A model generated the notes under the pieces. It was given only the letters and a program-made list of their open reading frames with translations, ran no database searches and was not told the origin of the DNA. A program made the position numbers and the translations under genes. Source: Sipunculus nudus (taxonomy: Eukaryota; Annelida; Sipuncula; Golfingiida; Sipunculidae). Taken from it: a stretch of DNA of 64,000 nucleotides. Shown one piece after another: positions 43,808-55,260 of this stretch. Position 1 is the first letter of the stretch; each line of letters opens with the position of its first letter. The stretch lies in contig CM049316.1 in NCBI GenBank assembly GCA_026874595.1, positions 38,880,695 through 38,944,694 on the forward strand, given 5' to 3'.

Positions 43808-44222
43808 TGTAACCGGACACACAAACGCGTTCCTACTGGCCTTGCTAGTGAAGCATGCTTTATTAGCGAAGCGGTAGAACGTCTGACTTGTGTGTCACAG
43901 TTTACGGGTTCGAACCCACATTCGGGCCCATTATTTATTTTCACCCTTTACAAATGATGGCAGCGGTGGCATCCGGGGAGTTGGTGTCGTAGCATGATGC
44001 GCCACCGTGTTCACGTGTCTGACTCTCGGGTAGATTCCTACGTTCTAGGGACAGAACGTTCTCTGAGAGCGGGTGAAAGTAACCGGACACACAAAAGCGT
44101 TCCTACTGGCCTTGCTAGTGAAGCTTGCTTTATTAGCGAAGCGGTAGAAAGTCTGACTTGTGTGTCACAGGTAACGGATTCGAACCCACATTCGGGCCCA
44201 TTATCTATTTACACTCGTTACA
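43808..44222 (+). mobile_element. Complete miniature LTR retrotransposon (TRIM-type) with tRNA-like LTRs
   Basis: Two 145-bp direct repeats, 43808-43952 and 44078-44222, differ at about 11 positions (roughly 92 percent identity). The outer ends are TGTAAC...GTTACA, and TATG flanks the element at 43804-43807 and 44223-44226, a 4-bp target duplication. Five bases after the left repeat, TGGCAGCGGTGGCAT (43958-43972) fits a tRNA-Leu primer-binding site with a mismatch. A weak purine run, GAGAGCGGGTGAA, precedes the right repeat. The interior is only 125 bp with no ORF, so gag-pol must be supplied by another element. Each LTR holds a tRNA-like core with A box TAGCGAAGCGG and B box GGTTCGAACCC. TRIMs are established; a tRNA-type Pol III promoter inside an animal TRIM LTR is unusual as far as I know. 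Confidence 0.85.
43864..43917 (+). promoter_or_regulatory. tRNA-like Pol III promoter in the left LTR
   Basis: A box TAGCGAAGCGG at 43864-43874 and B box GGTTCGAACCC at 43907-43917, with a CTGACTTGTGTGTCA stretch between them that resembles a threonine tRNA anticodon arm. A T run (43938-43941) follows inside the LTR and could terminate a Pol III transcript. The right LTR has the same A box at 44134-44144 and a B box altered at one base (GATTCGAACCC, 44177-44187). It is not a functional tRNA: acceptor and anticodon stems do not pair well. Confidence 0.75.
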
Positions 44223-46132
44223 TATGTCACACGACGGACCTCGAGATCAATTTCGCCTGGTCTGTAGGTCTTGGTCTCGAACCATAGTAGACTGGGACTC
44301 TTATCTGGTCTCGACTTTGTTAGGTATGCACCATGCAATGCATATTCGTGTTCATTGTATGAAAGAGTCGGTTACAGCAGGGGTAACACTAGACTGGCCT
44401 AGTCAATGAAATGGCTCTGACAGAGATATCAAACGGCTCTCACTGTGTCGCACTTAGTGTCGGTACTGCTACCACGCGGCAACTTACATAACTACTTACC
44501 ATTCTCTGACCCTCTTATTTAGTGATAAGAGCTAGAACTGAGTTACGTCGCGTCTATCTGTACATGGAATCACGTTTCATTTGAAGCATTTTAGCAGTAA
44601 GCATCAATACACTTAAGCCCAGGCAGGGCTAGGGTAACACATGCAGGGTCTTGAGGTTTCGGTCTCGGATGCCTCCCTCTCGGTCTCGAATTCAATGGTC
44701 GCGGTGCCGGTTGTGGTCCCATTACGCCAGTCTCTATAGCCTCACTCGTCCAATGATAGGCTAAACTTTGCACGAAAGATAAGTTTGCTTTACTTAAGTT
44801 TTACTTAAGTTTGATTTAAGACCAGCTTCTGTTGCTCAGGGGACCGGCTACTTTGGTTCTGGGGCAGAGCGCAGGTCTCAAAGCCGGGAGATAGTTAGTT
44901 TGAATCTCAGCCGAGGCGGTGAGATTTTTCACGGTCAGCCTATACCCAGGGTAAGCGCTCTGTAGGCTTAATAGGAAGGTCTTGTCCAACGGCCATGTTT
45001 CACTCACAAAAGGAGTCCGCCTTCGGTGGTTCCTCGGTTGTATGACCCAGCAATGGGAACGATTACGCACCCAAACCGGAATTGAATTCTGCAGATGTAC
45101 ATATACTTAGTTAAGTTAGCATTAACAAATGAAGGCGGTTGGTTTCCTCCACCAAAAAAGAAAATAAAAAGTTTTGATTTACTTGGCTTATATTCAACAA
45201 ATGTTGAATTAATTACGATCTTGCACAAAAAAATTAAAAGAATCAATGATGTGAAGACAAACCACAACAATTCACAACATTATAGTTTATTAAGAGATTC
45301 AAGCCACGTGCGTACATTTGCGTATAAAATGATTACCAATTGACTAATATGTGAAATATAAATTAAAATAAATAATCTTTAATTAAATAATTGGTTGATC
45401 AATAAAAAAATATATTTAGATAATATATGCATATAACGACAGCAGCTGGAAGCTGAAGACTTATTTGTATTAATTAATTGACTCCTTTCATTCATTGAAG
45501 AATATATATAAATCTACAACATATATTATTAACATACGACATGAGCAAATGAGTAAAATATAACCTGTTTATGTAAAGTGTAACCACTGTAACATTATCA
45601 TAATGGGTCAAATATTATCCCCAGCCACATTATATATATTCACATAAACAGCACATGTTTATATATAAACATATCCAACAGTAGTCTGGTTAGATTGAAC
45701 TCTATACATTTTACATATAGACATATAGAAGCCAATGAATTTGCATTGAGTATTTGGCCAATTTTAATCTTATCCATCACAATTTTAGTCGAACTAGTAA
45801 ATGATACAACCAGAAACGTTATGTTGCAGGCTTTTAACACTTACAGAATAACACGTTACAGTAAAACTATTTGTTAGTTTTAAAAGACTAATGTTGTTAC
45901 TCGGCCTTTTGGATATTAGTGTGTACAAAGGCTTCGATGCTATTATATCAATGGTCTGTATGATATATTTCCAGCTCATATCATAATCCTGTTGCCATAC
46001 AGGCATCCCTGGTGTTAAGCTATGTTACTAATAAAAACAAAGTTGACAAAGTTATGTTTCATCCGTGTTACTTTGTGTATGTTGGTTTTTTTTTGTAACA
46101 TCAGCACAAACACCGATTTGGGTGTTACTTTG
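44223..46132. other. Intergenic; possible decayed tRNA-like SINE at 44825-45090
   Basis: At about 44890 AGTTTGAATCTCAGCCGAGG resembles a degenerate B box, after TTCTGGGGCAGAGCGCAGG. This could be an old SINE; confidence is low. The remainder is AT-rich with no gene recognised. Confidence 0.4.
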
Positions 46133-47761
46133 TAACAAGTGACCCATGGGTCATGAAGCTCAGCCGACTGACATGTTGACGATATGTCCTTGCACAGACA
46201 ACTAATTAAGGTAATGTAGGTGGCATCATTGTTCATGCATATTAGCTTAAGTTCATCAAGACCCATAAGCACAACAAATCTGATGACAAACCAACCAGCC
46301 TTTCATGAGGAATCTGGCAGCTTGTGTGTATTTTGCATTATATCTAGGGTTCTCAAACAAACCCCAAAAATCTGAGAATATAGTTCACTGTGACCCAATT
46401 TCAGGTTTCTGGGGAGATCTTTTGAGGAACTCTCAGGATGTCAAGTTAGAAGATTCTGGGCCCAAAGCTTATGATTTGTTCCCTACTTTGGTATCAAATT
46501 TTCAATTATTCTGAGGGGTCCTTATATTTATAAGCCCGATAGCTCAGAAAATATGCGTAACAGAGCCCTAATTTCAGGTTTCCATGGAGACTTTTCATGT
46601 ACCTCTCTGGATGTAAAGTAGGAAGATTCTTTGTCTATTTGTTACGATTAGAGCCCTGTTAACAGATGACGGCATCTTTTGAGGTCTAAAAATAGATAAA
46701 AAATAGTAAAAAATCGAAAAAAATACAGGTGGCGCCACCAGTCTGCAGAAACTGATGAAAAACTCCATAATGAATATCCATGCAAAGAATCATGGTGATC
46801 AATGCATTAATTGTTTAGATACTTGAGCTTTTGTATCACATTTTTCATTATTATTGAGGGTTCTTCGGAGCCCCTAAACTTGAAGAATATGGGTACCAGA
46901 TACCTAATTTCAGGTTTCCTAGGAGACTTTTCATGGGCCTCCCTGCATGTTTGAGACAGCAGATTTTAAGTTCAGCGGTTATGATTTGTGCCCTGTTAAC
47001 AGATGACCACATATTTTAAGGTCTCAAAAATAGTGGAAAAACATCGTAAAAAAATCTAAAAAAATACAGGTTGCGCCACCAGTCTCCAAAAACTGATGAA
47101 ACACTCCATGATCAATATCCATGTTAAAAGCATGGTGATCAATGCATTAGTTGTTCAGATACTTGAGCTTTTGTATCAAATTTTCCATTATTCTGGGGGT
47201 ACTTCAGAGCCCCATAGCTTGAAGAATATGGGTACTAGAGACCTAATTCCAGGTTTCCAAGGAGAATTTTCATGGACCTATCTGGATGTAAAGTTACAAG
47301 ATTTTAAATCCAGCGGTTACGATATGTGCCCTGTTAACAGATGACCACATCTTTTAAGGTCTCAAAAATAGTGAGAAAAAAAATCGTAAAATATCGATAA
47401 AAAATACAGGTGGCGCCCTAGTCTGCAAAAACTGATGAAACACTCCATGATCAATATCCATGCTAAGAATCATGGTGATCAATGATTTAGTTGTTCAGAA
47501 ACTTGAGCTTTTGTATCAAATTTTTCATTATTCTGGGGGTTACTTCAGAGCCCCATAGCTTTAAGAATATAATTCAAGGTTTCCAAGGAGACTTTTCATG
47601 GACTTCCCTGGATGAAAAGTGAGAAGATTCCAGGTCCACCGGTTACGATATGTGCCCCGTTAACAGTTGACGGCATTTTTGGAAGTCTCAAAAATAGAGA
47701 AAAAAAAATCATAAAAAAATCGAAAAAATAAAGCTTGCGCCACCAATCTGCAGAAACTTAT
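46133..47761 (+). mobile_element. Element C: family A element truncated at a (TA)n tract
   Basis: It starts AACAAGTGACCCATGGGTCA then TGAAGCTCAGC, the element A start with compensating changes that keep the CCATGG-centred palindrome. It continues with about four 340-bp units headed by ACAGGTGGCGCCACCAG or variants at 46725, 47068, 47407 and 47733. Units include GCAAAGAATCATGGTGATCA, GAATATGGGTA and CCTGTTAACAGATGAC. The expected GGACGG-rich 3' end and hairpin are absent; the sequence runs into a TA microsatellite at 47763. Confidence 0.8.
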
Positions 47762-47763
47762 AA

Positions 47764-47821
<58 letters not shown>

Positions 47822-48599
47822 TTAACGCATTTTCGAGCTGGTCTTCTAAGCGTGGTCGGATATGTGGATAACAAAAATTGGATACATGAAAAAAATTATT
47901 ATTATTTTGAGGTGTTCACAAAACCGAGTTCGCCGTTTGGCGAGGTTTTACTATATAAATATGTGTGTGTGTGTGTGTGTGCATATGCATATAATAGAAT
48001 GATAAGAGAAAAAAAAACTTGCACATTTCTCAAAGCTGCATTATATCAAGCTGAAGTCTAGTGCTAACAAATATCATTTATATTAGGAAAGAATACCAGT
48101 TCAGTGTAGATGTAAACTTAAAACCATGATCTGACGCGCCTCGATGCCCTTTTGACGCAATTCTAAATCATAGTCATCCATCACTTGTCAAGGAATCAAA
48201 TTTACCAATGAAGCATTAATCCCGCCCAAGGTTTCAGCTATTTTTAGCCTTAATAGCATACTAAATCTATTACTATAAATGATAAATTGCGCCTGAACAA
48301 ACTTAGCCCACAAATCACTGAATCTTTTTTCATGACCATTCACGTGGAATTTCCATTCATGATGGGACTGAACGTTTACAGACTTTAAATAATTGAATCC
48401 TGAGCCATTGTTATTTCCAACATATGAACGTAATTATTATACGATCAAGTTGGTCCATACCATTTATCATCAACAGGGAAAGTTAGTTTTTTCTTCACGG
48501 TGAAGTTGGGCCTTGTGAAAAATTATGCATGCTGAGAATTATGATAGAATATGGCGGCCCTTCCCCAGAGCATGTGTCCCTGATAATCTGAGTAATTAT
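47762..48599. other. (TA)n 47763-47817, (GT)n 47961-47981, then plain intergenic
   Basis: Two microsatellites are followed by AT-rich DNA without a recognised gene. The ORF from 47735 encodes the TA tract and is not called. Confidence 0.6.
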
Positions 48600-48845
48600 C
48601 AATGCATTAATGCCTCCACCTAAAGGATATGCGTTCATTCCCGTTCGTGTATTGACGTTTGCGTGCTTGTTGACAACATAACTCACGCAGTCATAAAGGG
48701 AATTTCATGACATTCCAGGGCATTTCGGGAGGGGACCAATAGGGAATCGATTAGATTTTGACGTGGATCCGGCACATGATCCGGATCCAGGGACGTCATC
48801 AAGAAATATTTCCAAATATACAGCCACTTATGCAAGAATGAACCA
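48600..48845 (-). repeat. Dispersed repeat, copy 2 (partner 32945-33145)
   Basis: Contains GGATCCGGCACATGATCCGG then ATCC, an 8-bp inverted repeat around CACATGAT, and the other words listed for the partner. Just to the right, about 48862-48910 matches 37196-37238 in inverted orientation. Confidence 0.78.
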
Positions 48846-50324
48846 TGGAACCTGGGCCAATAAGGGATTGGCGGAGGCTTGCACTAATTAGAATGCAGAT
48901 TTCTAGTTATTTGTAGAATCTAGAATAAAAATGTAAGAATTCTGCCAGTGAGAAATGATGGAAACATGAGAGAAATGATAAATACCCCTGGTACAACATG
49001 TGTAAACAGTAGTGTTTGTATATAGTATATAGCCTTCACATTTTACAAATTATATCGTCAGAAATAGCTGACACATTTTTCCTAATTTTTAAAAAGGATA
49101 TTTGGCAAATTGAAACTGAAAAAAAAATGAAACCGGAAAACAATTTGCCATTTGGGTTAAGGTCAAAATGGGTCTTCTTACATATATGTTTTCATATATC
49201 TAATATGAAAATTGTAATAAGTTCAGGACTTGCCCCCCCCCCCCTTCATATAAATAGATCATCAGTGGCTCTCATGTAAATACTATATTTCAACAGTTAA
49301 TGGCCTAATTTAGACAGTTTGCTTATAATGCAGTTGCGTAGTAAAATATGTGTGTATTTTCAGGAAAATCGAGATAAATCTCCCGTTAGAGATGTATACT
49401 GCATTGATGGCAGTTTTAGTGAAAAATCAAACTTTGAGTAACATTTGGCAAAGCGCCAGCTTATTTAATATTCTTTTAGCTTGATCGGAGAATATATAAA
49501 CATGGATCAGTATACTGGGCCTCAAAATTAAATGTTGAAAGGTATTTTGTTGACTTTGTAATTTTGGGATGCTTTTCATGTAAAAAAACACTTCCATGTT
49601 CGCTGTAAATGACACCATATTCATCTGTTAAGTTGAACACTTCATATGCACTTCATAACAAGTGATAATCCTGGAGGTCCTACAATTCAATGTTATTGAT
49701 AGCTTAATAAAAAAAAAAAAAAAAAATTTCACTTGATTTGGTTGTTACCATCTGAAATTACCCGGGTAAAAAACGAGCAGCATAGAAACCTGGCAACCAT
49801 GCCAGAATACTTCTCGAGTATACTGAACCTTTTTTATATTCAACTCTACAGAACATGACTCCTTTCTTTCTGGAAATGCTGCTATTTCCATCATTAGAAT
49901 ATCAGATATAATTAATTTGACATTTCTATACTCTTATTTTAACACCTTATTTCACTTTAAACCACAAAAAAGGGATAATAATCAGCATTAGTATAACCGC
50001 CATTATTGATCCAAAATTCAAAGACCGTTTTATCTACCCCATATACTCTTAAACGGATTTTTAATGTGATATGTAAGTGCAGGATACATACATATATATA
50101 CTACATAACAAACCGACTGTCTGAACCATACATGTTCAACATAACATCTGTCTGATATCCAATGAAGAACTACATTGTATCTTAAACAATTAGGACTTTT
50201 TATATTTAAAAATTACTTAAAGTCAAAACATATTTTTTATATTTTTAATATGTTATATTTTTTACACTATTTTATGGGTTATTATGCATGGAATGAATAT
50301 TTTATGCTCATGGCACTAGAAAAA
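48846..50324. other. Intergenic downstream of GPCR 2
   Basis: AT-rich, with a C run near 49234-49243 and an A run near 49709-49727. No gene recognised. The 3' UTR of the GPCR gene should lie at the right edge. Confidence 0.45.
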
Positions 50325-51296
50325 TCACACAGACCTTTGCATGCGCAGAAGCTTCTTGAAGGCTTCTCGGAATGGCCGATTTTTTATAGCGTACACAATC
50401 GGGTTCATAAAAGAATTACAGAACGAAAACCATATGCTACACTGACAAGACAGTGACAACCAAAATGGCTCCGTTCCCGGTGTTGTTTGTACTCTGACGA
50501 TGGCTAGGGTTACATACGGCGCCCACCAAAAGAAAAACAGTCCGATCACGAGTAGGAACATCCTAACCAAACGAAGTCCTGGCCTCGCTTTCGGCAGATC
50601 CGGTTTCTCCCGCAATCCTTGGCTGTTGATTTTGGTGCTTTGCGCATGCGCAGTACGAATAACTCTTGTGTATAAAATCGCTGTTATCACTAATGTCACT
50701 AACAGGTGGAAAATGATCATGAAAGAATACGCGATTGGAAAAACAGACATTGCTTTGCATTCAACTGTGTCTTCGGTCCAGCTCGTCCACCCGAGAGCGG
50801 GGAGGATCGCTTGAATAAACATGTAGAGCCATCCAAAAATGACAATCCCGATGCTAAATTTCTTTGTCATGTACTGCGCATGCGCGAAAGGTTTAACCAT
50901 ATACAAGTAGCGATCTACCGATACCGCCAATAGACTCATAAGTGACGTACCGATCGGAAATATGGTCAGAGCATACACTATGGTGCATGGCCAACGGTGC
51001 TCAGCACTTCTTGGGGTTATGTACAAAAGTCCAACGTACACTGGAATAGTCAGGAATCCGACCATAAGGTCACTCACTGCTAGACTTGACACAAATATGT
51101 TCGGTACAGTTCGGAGATGTTTGAACTTTACCACGGCGGCCAACACCAGCAAGTTCCCAAGGATGATAGGCGGAACGATGGCGAAATTAGCAACAATAAA
51201 TATTTTGCTAAATGTGTTTAAAATGTTCTCCTCGTATTGTACGTCCCCTCGAACCGAGGACGTCTCGCTGAGAATGGCATCATCGGTTGTGAGCAT
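50325..51296 (-). CDS. Class A G-protein-coupled receptor 2, paralogue of GPCR 1, single exon
   Basis: A 323-residue seven-transmembrane receptor, counted from the first in-frame ATG (51294-51296); the frame is open upstream only to a GTG and then a TGA, so I chose the ATG. Landmarks: GN in TM1 (N48), SLAVSD in TM2 (D76), C104 and C180 as the likely disulphide, DRY at 128-130, WWAPY in TM6 (257-261, with Trp where most class A receptors have Cys), NPIVY in TM7 (299-303), and a short tail FREAFKKLLRMQRSV. Position 3.32 is Thr111, so a biogenic-amine ligand is unlikely. It shares RTVPNIF, FLTIPVYVGLLYI, GWTSWTEDT..C and IRTAHAQS with GPCR 1, roughly 50 percent identity overall. The same strand and intronless structure suggest an old local duplication. 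Ligand unknown; adenosine-receptor-like is a guess. Confidence 0.92.
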   Translation of the reverse strand: MLTTDDAILSETSSVRGDVQYEENILNTFSKIFIVANFAIVPPIILGNLLVLAAVVKFKHLRTVPNIFVSSLAVSDLMVGFLTIPVYVGLLYITPRSAEHRWPCTIVYALTIFPIGTSLMSLLAVSVDRYLYMVKPFAHAQYMTKKFSIGIVIFGWLYMFIQAILPALGWTSWTEDTVECKAMSVFPIAYSFMIIFHLLVTLVITAILYTRVIRTAHAQSTKINSQGLREKPDLPKARPGLRLVRMFLLVIGLFFFWWAPYVTLAIVRVQTTPGTEPFWLSLSCQCSIWFSFCNSFMNPIVYAIKNRPFREAFKKLLRMQRSV

Positions 51297-53323
51297 TTTC
51301 GTAGCTGAACAGTTTTCCACTAATCCCTTTTTTTCCTTTCCCTGAAGTCTTCTTCACGAGATATTTCTTCTGACAAACTTTTATATATCAGCTTTCCTAG
51401 ATATATTAATATTTTGTATCCTTTGATTTGTTCACTATGTAGAACGTTGATGATAGTCCGTTTAAGCCTGAGAAATCAGATCAACAGTCGTCATTAAACG
51501 TAGGATTTCTACAATGACATAGAAGATTAAATTAAACGTTAACGGAAGGAAATGCCAGATCCAGGATCAAATTTCTGTTACCGTTTAAAAATACTGACGT
51601 ATATTACGTTGATATGGAATTCTCTTTGGGCGCAGAAATCGGCCAATTCTGAATTTGTCCTTAAAGTCTATCACAATTCATAAGCACCATCGTTCTTTGT
51701 TGAATCCTGTGACATGCAATACACCGTTTCAGTAATCTTCTTGAGTGTGGTTCAGTGAAATATTAAATCCATTGAATCTGCGTCAGATTTATATAGAATT
51801 CTCGACATGTCACGCGGGGTTCGTTCGCGTGACGTGGATTATGATTTTTGTTCTTCAAAATATACTTCTTAACTCGAATTGCATGGAGTTGTATCAAAGG
51901 TTAATAGTAAACCCGTGATAAACCACGCTCTATTTCTGGAAAAGCTGCAATCTTCAAACAAGCCGGTCTTCTGTTTAAATGAAGAATATTGATCTCTGAC
52001 AATCCGGCACACACGTTGTTTTAACCCTGAAACGTCCAGGAAATCAGTCAAGCTGCGGAGGGCAGTAGGCTGCGATCTTTATTGGGTGTCCATTCTCCAT
52101 TTTTATGACCAAATCAGGTGTCAGCCGTTACGAGATACGGTTATCCATTTGTGGGCAACCGTCTATATTGGGATGAACATGTCGCTATCAGTCACTGGAG
52201 TGACAAATTCGCTCCAGCGGCGTCCCGGACTTTGAACTGGCAGTGGGATTGCGCAGAGTAAAAAAAAAACAACAACATTAGAGGATTATTTGCGAGAGCG
52301 ATAAACAGCTTACAGGCAGTTAACCGTTTTACTTCTGTCCGAGTAGATCTTGGTGGCACAAATCAGTTGTTGTACACCCCTCTTCTTATTGGTGAACAAA
52401 TTCAGTTGATTGACCTTACGTGGAACCACATGTGACGTAACCACTGCAGTACAGAAAACAATACTAAGGAATGGGCGGTATGTAGATAATGCAAATTTGA
52501 TGAACGAGGCATGAATGGCTTTTTGACTCTTACACTCATGTTCTGTTCACCTTGGTGTGAAACTAGTTATTTGGGAATTATTTCATTATATTACTTTTGT
52601 TTTGTTTTATACAGGAAGCTCTGGTTTATTGACGAACATGTATGGTGTTGAAATTAATCTTGAATTACGATGCAATCCAAGGCATACACGTCCGTTGCGA
52701 AAACAACCTCAAGCAAAGAGATTATTATTTACTTAATTTGACTTAGTAATCAGCTCCTGTGCACGGCAAGAGACCAGGCTCTGGCAACGTATATTCATCA
52801 ACACGTGTAAATCGGAATGCAGTTCAACGACCATCCGGTATCTTATTGTATTATTATTCATTAACACATGCCATGGTCATGTTTTTGTTAATCTGATACA
52901 CGAGGTATTATAATGACGACCATTGTATATGCAATTCTCTACATATTTACAATCTGGAGGCACAGAGTGATCTAATTGGGTATTTACCAGGGCGTGTGCA
53001 ATGTTATAATGTATCAAACAAGAGCTTTCACCTTTAATATGTACCAATATTACCCTAACAGTCCCTGCCTAATAATAATATTGCTATTAATTATTAGTGC
53101 AAGTGCACGTGAGGCTGTATATTCAAAATCGGCTTATGTACAAACTGACTACGTGTGTAGCTGCTCGAGTGATGAAGGACTGGGTTCCGCACTTGGACTG
53201 GAGTCCAGACACGAGTCGGCTTTTAATGGACTGGGAATAGACTCGAGGTTAATACTTGAAACATCAATCCATTTTGAGTCCAGAAGGACGAAACATATAC
53301 AACAACGAACAGTATACCACCAA

Positions 53324-53369
<46 letters not shown>

Positions 53370-53674
53370 CCAAGCTAAAGCTTTGTATCGAGATCTTAAT
53401 TTTAATTAGCATTCAAGTTAAAGGCATGTGTAGACTAACATAAAGATACACATGATAATTACATTTATAAGAGACCAAATCACCTTTCTGACCTTTATAA
53501 ATTAAAGGTAATCCCGTGGAGCGGGAAAAAATAGGCAAAAAAAACATAGATATCACCGACACAGGCTGCTTGTTTTGCTTATATCAACGCGTTTATAATT
53601 TGCCAAAATAATGAAAACAAATTTTAACAAGGGCATCGGGCAGCAAGTCTGACAAGCTAGAGCTTTGCAATTGG
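51297..53674. other. Intergenic upstream of GPCR 2; (TA)n 53325-53368
   Basis: Should hold the GPCR 2 promoter, but nothing decisive is visible. A TA microsatellite lies at 53325-53368; the ORF from 52976 runs through it and is not supported. No other gene or repeat recognised. Confidence 0.45.
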
Positions 53675-53965
53675 CATTTTGTAACAAGTGACCTTTCTAC
53701 CTCCGCATATATACAACCTACAACCATAGGTTACATGTTTTTCCCGTTCGTCAACATTGCTGTGTTTACATTTTGATCTTACATTTTGTTGATAAACAAG
53801 TTCAAACATATTTCACGAAAGTGTTATAAGAAGTTTTCACAACCAAAATTTCCCTTAGATCATTTATATATATACCCAGAGGAAGCCAAAACAAAACAAT
53901 TTTTTTTTAAAAGGTAGGTGAATGCATGGGCACCTTTAAAGTTCTTTAATATCGAGATTTGTATT
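53675..53965 (+). repeat. Dispersed repeat head (partner 62925-63185)
   Basis: TTTTGTAACAAGTGACCTTTC at the start matches TTTTGCAACAAGTGACCTTTC at 62934. Later words also match in order (CGCATAT, ACATGTTTTTCCCG or ACATGGTTTTCCGG, GTCAACAT or GCCAACATG, AGGTAGGTGAATGCA or AGGCAGATGAATACT, CTTTAAAGTTCTTTA or CTTTAAGGATTCTTTA). Identity is about 60-65 percent. The AACAAGTGACC start also resembles the starts of elements B and C, so this may be the 5' end of the composite repeat that follows. Confidence 0.6.
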
Positions 53966-55260
53966 AGACTCTGACTTTGACACAGGTTACAAGTGTCTCA
54001 GACTAGATAGAATAAGATGGACTCGGTCTCGAACCGCAAGGAATCGGAATCGGGTTTGAAGTAGGACTGGGTGGTGGGGCGATCACAAAACTTTTCTGCA
54101 ACCATAACAGAAAAGCTCATCCACTTAGCATGTTCACTCCTTATGTACGCAATTAACATGGGAAGCTATCCATACCATTTGAACGATCACGCACACTTAG
54201 TCCACCAATCATGTGTATTTCTTGCTTTTCTCAATTCCCTTATTCACATCTGGCCAAACACAAAATGAACTAGATACTTCTTGGCACCGCAGGTGCCATA
54301 GTATCTCCAAGACATTTAATCCCCCCCCCTTGAAGAATAGGCCCCCATCTTCAGCAGTGTATACTGACACTTGGCAAGCAACTGTGGTTTCTTCCATCTG
54401 TCAACTTAAGAAACAATATTTTTCACCAAATATTGGGGCCAATACGGTGAATCACTCTTGAGAAAAGGGGATTAATTTATACAATAAAAAAGGTAAGGTA
54501 TGTGGCGCTATCCACCTGATTGACGAGAAAACTCTCAAAGATTGATGTATATGCCAATCTGAAGACCAACACATTGAACGACTCCTCAGAGATGGGCAAT
54601 TTTCACCTAAAACAAATGTACGGATGGACACCATGCAAACAAAAAATGGCAGATGGCGCCACGAGTCTTGAGTACAAGATGGAGGAAACAAAGATCTATG
54701 GTTAATGACAGTTCCAGACCAAAACGGCACACGACGCCTAAGAAAAGAGCATTAATTTATTCTACGGAAACGGAAAGGTAGGGGGCGCCACCTGTCTGAT
54801 TTACGGGAACATTTTTTTCAAGATGGATAGACATGCAAAATTTAAGACCGATACCTTAAAACACTCCAGAGATATGAGCAATTTTCACCCAATGCACATA
54901 TACAGATGGACGCCCCACGGCAAAACTGTTGCAGAATGCGCCTCTAGTCTTAAGTACAAGATGGAGGAGTCCCTGTTCTATGGGTATGCACAATTTCAGG
55001 CCTATAGGGGAAATCACTCCTCAGAAAAGGGCATTAATTTATTCTACAAAAACGGGAAGGTAGGTGGCGCCATCTGTTTGGTTTACAAGAAAACTTTCCA
55101 AAATGGATGGACATGCCAAATTTCAGACCAATGCCTTGATTCACTCCGGAGATATGAGCAATTTTCACCCAAAGCCCATGTACAGATGCAAGCCATCACA
55201 AAACGACTTTAGACTTCTGCTGCTTACAGTACTGTCAAGTGGCAATGATGGGGTGTTAAA

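Noticed and set aside
43860-43925. A possible real tRNA-Thr gene
   Set aside because: The stems pair poorly and the sequence lies inside paired 145-bp LTRs with a target duplication.
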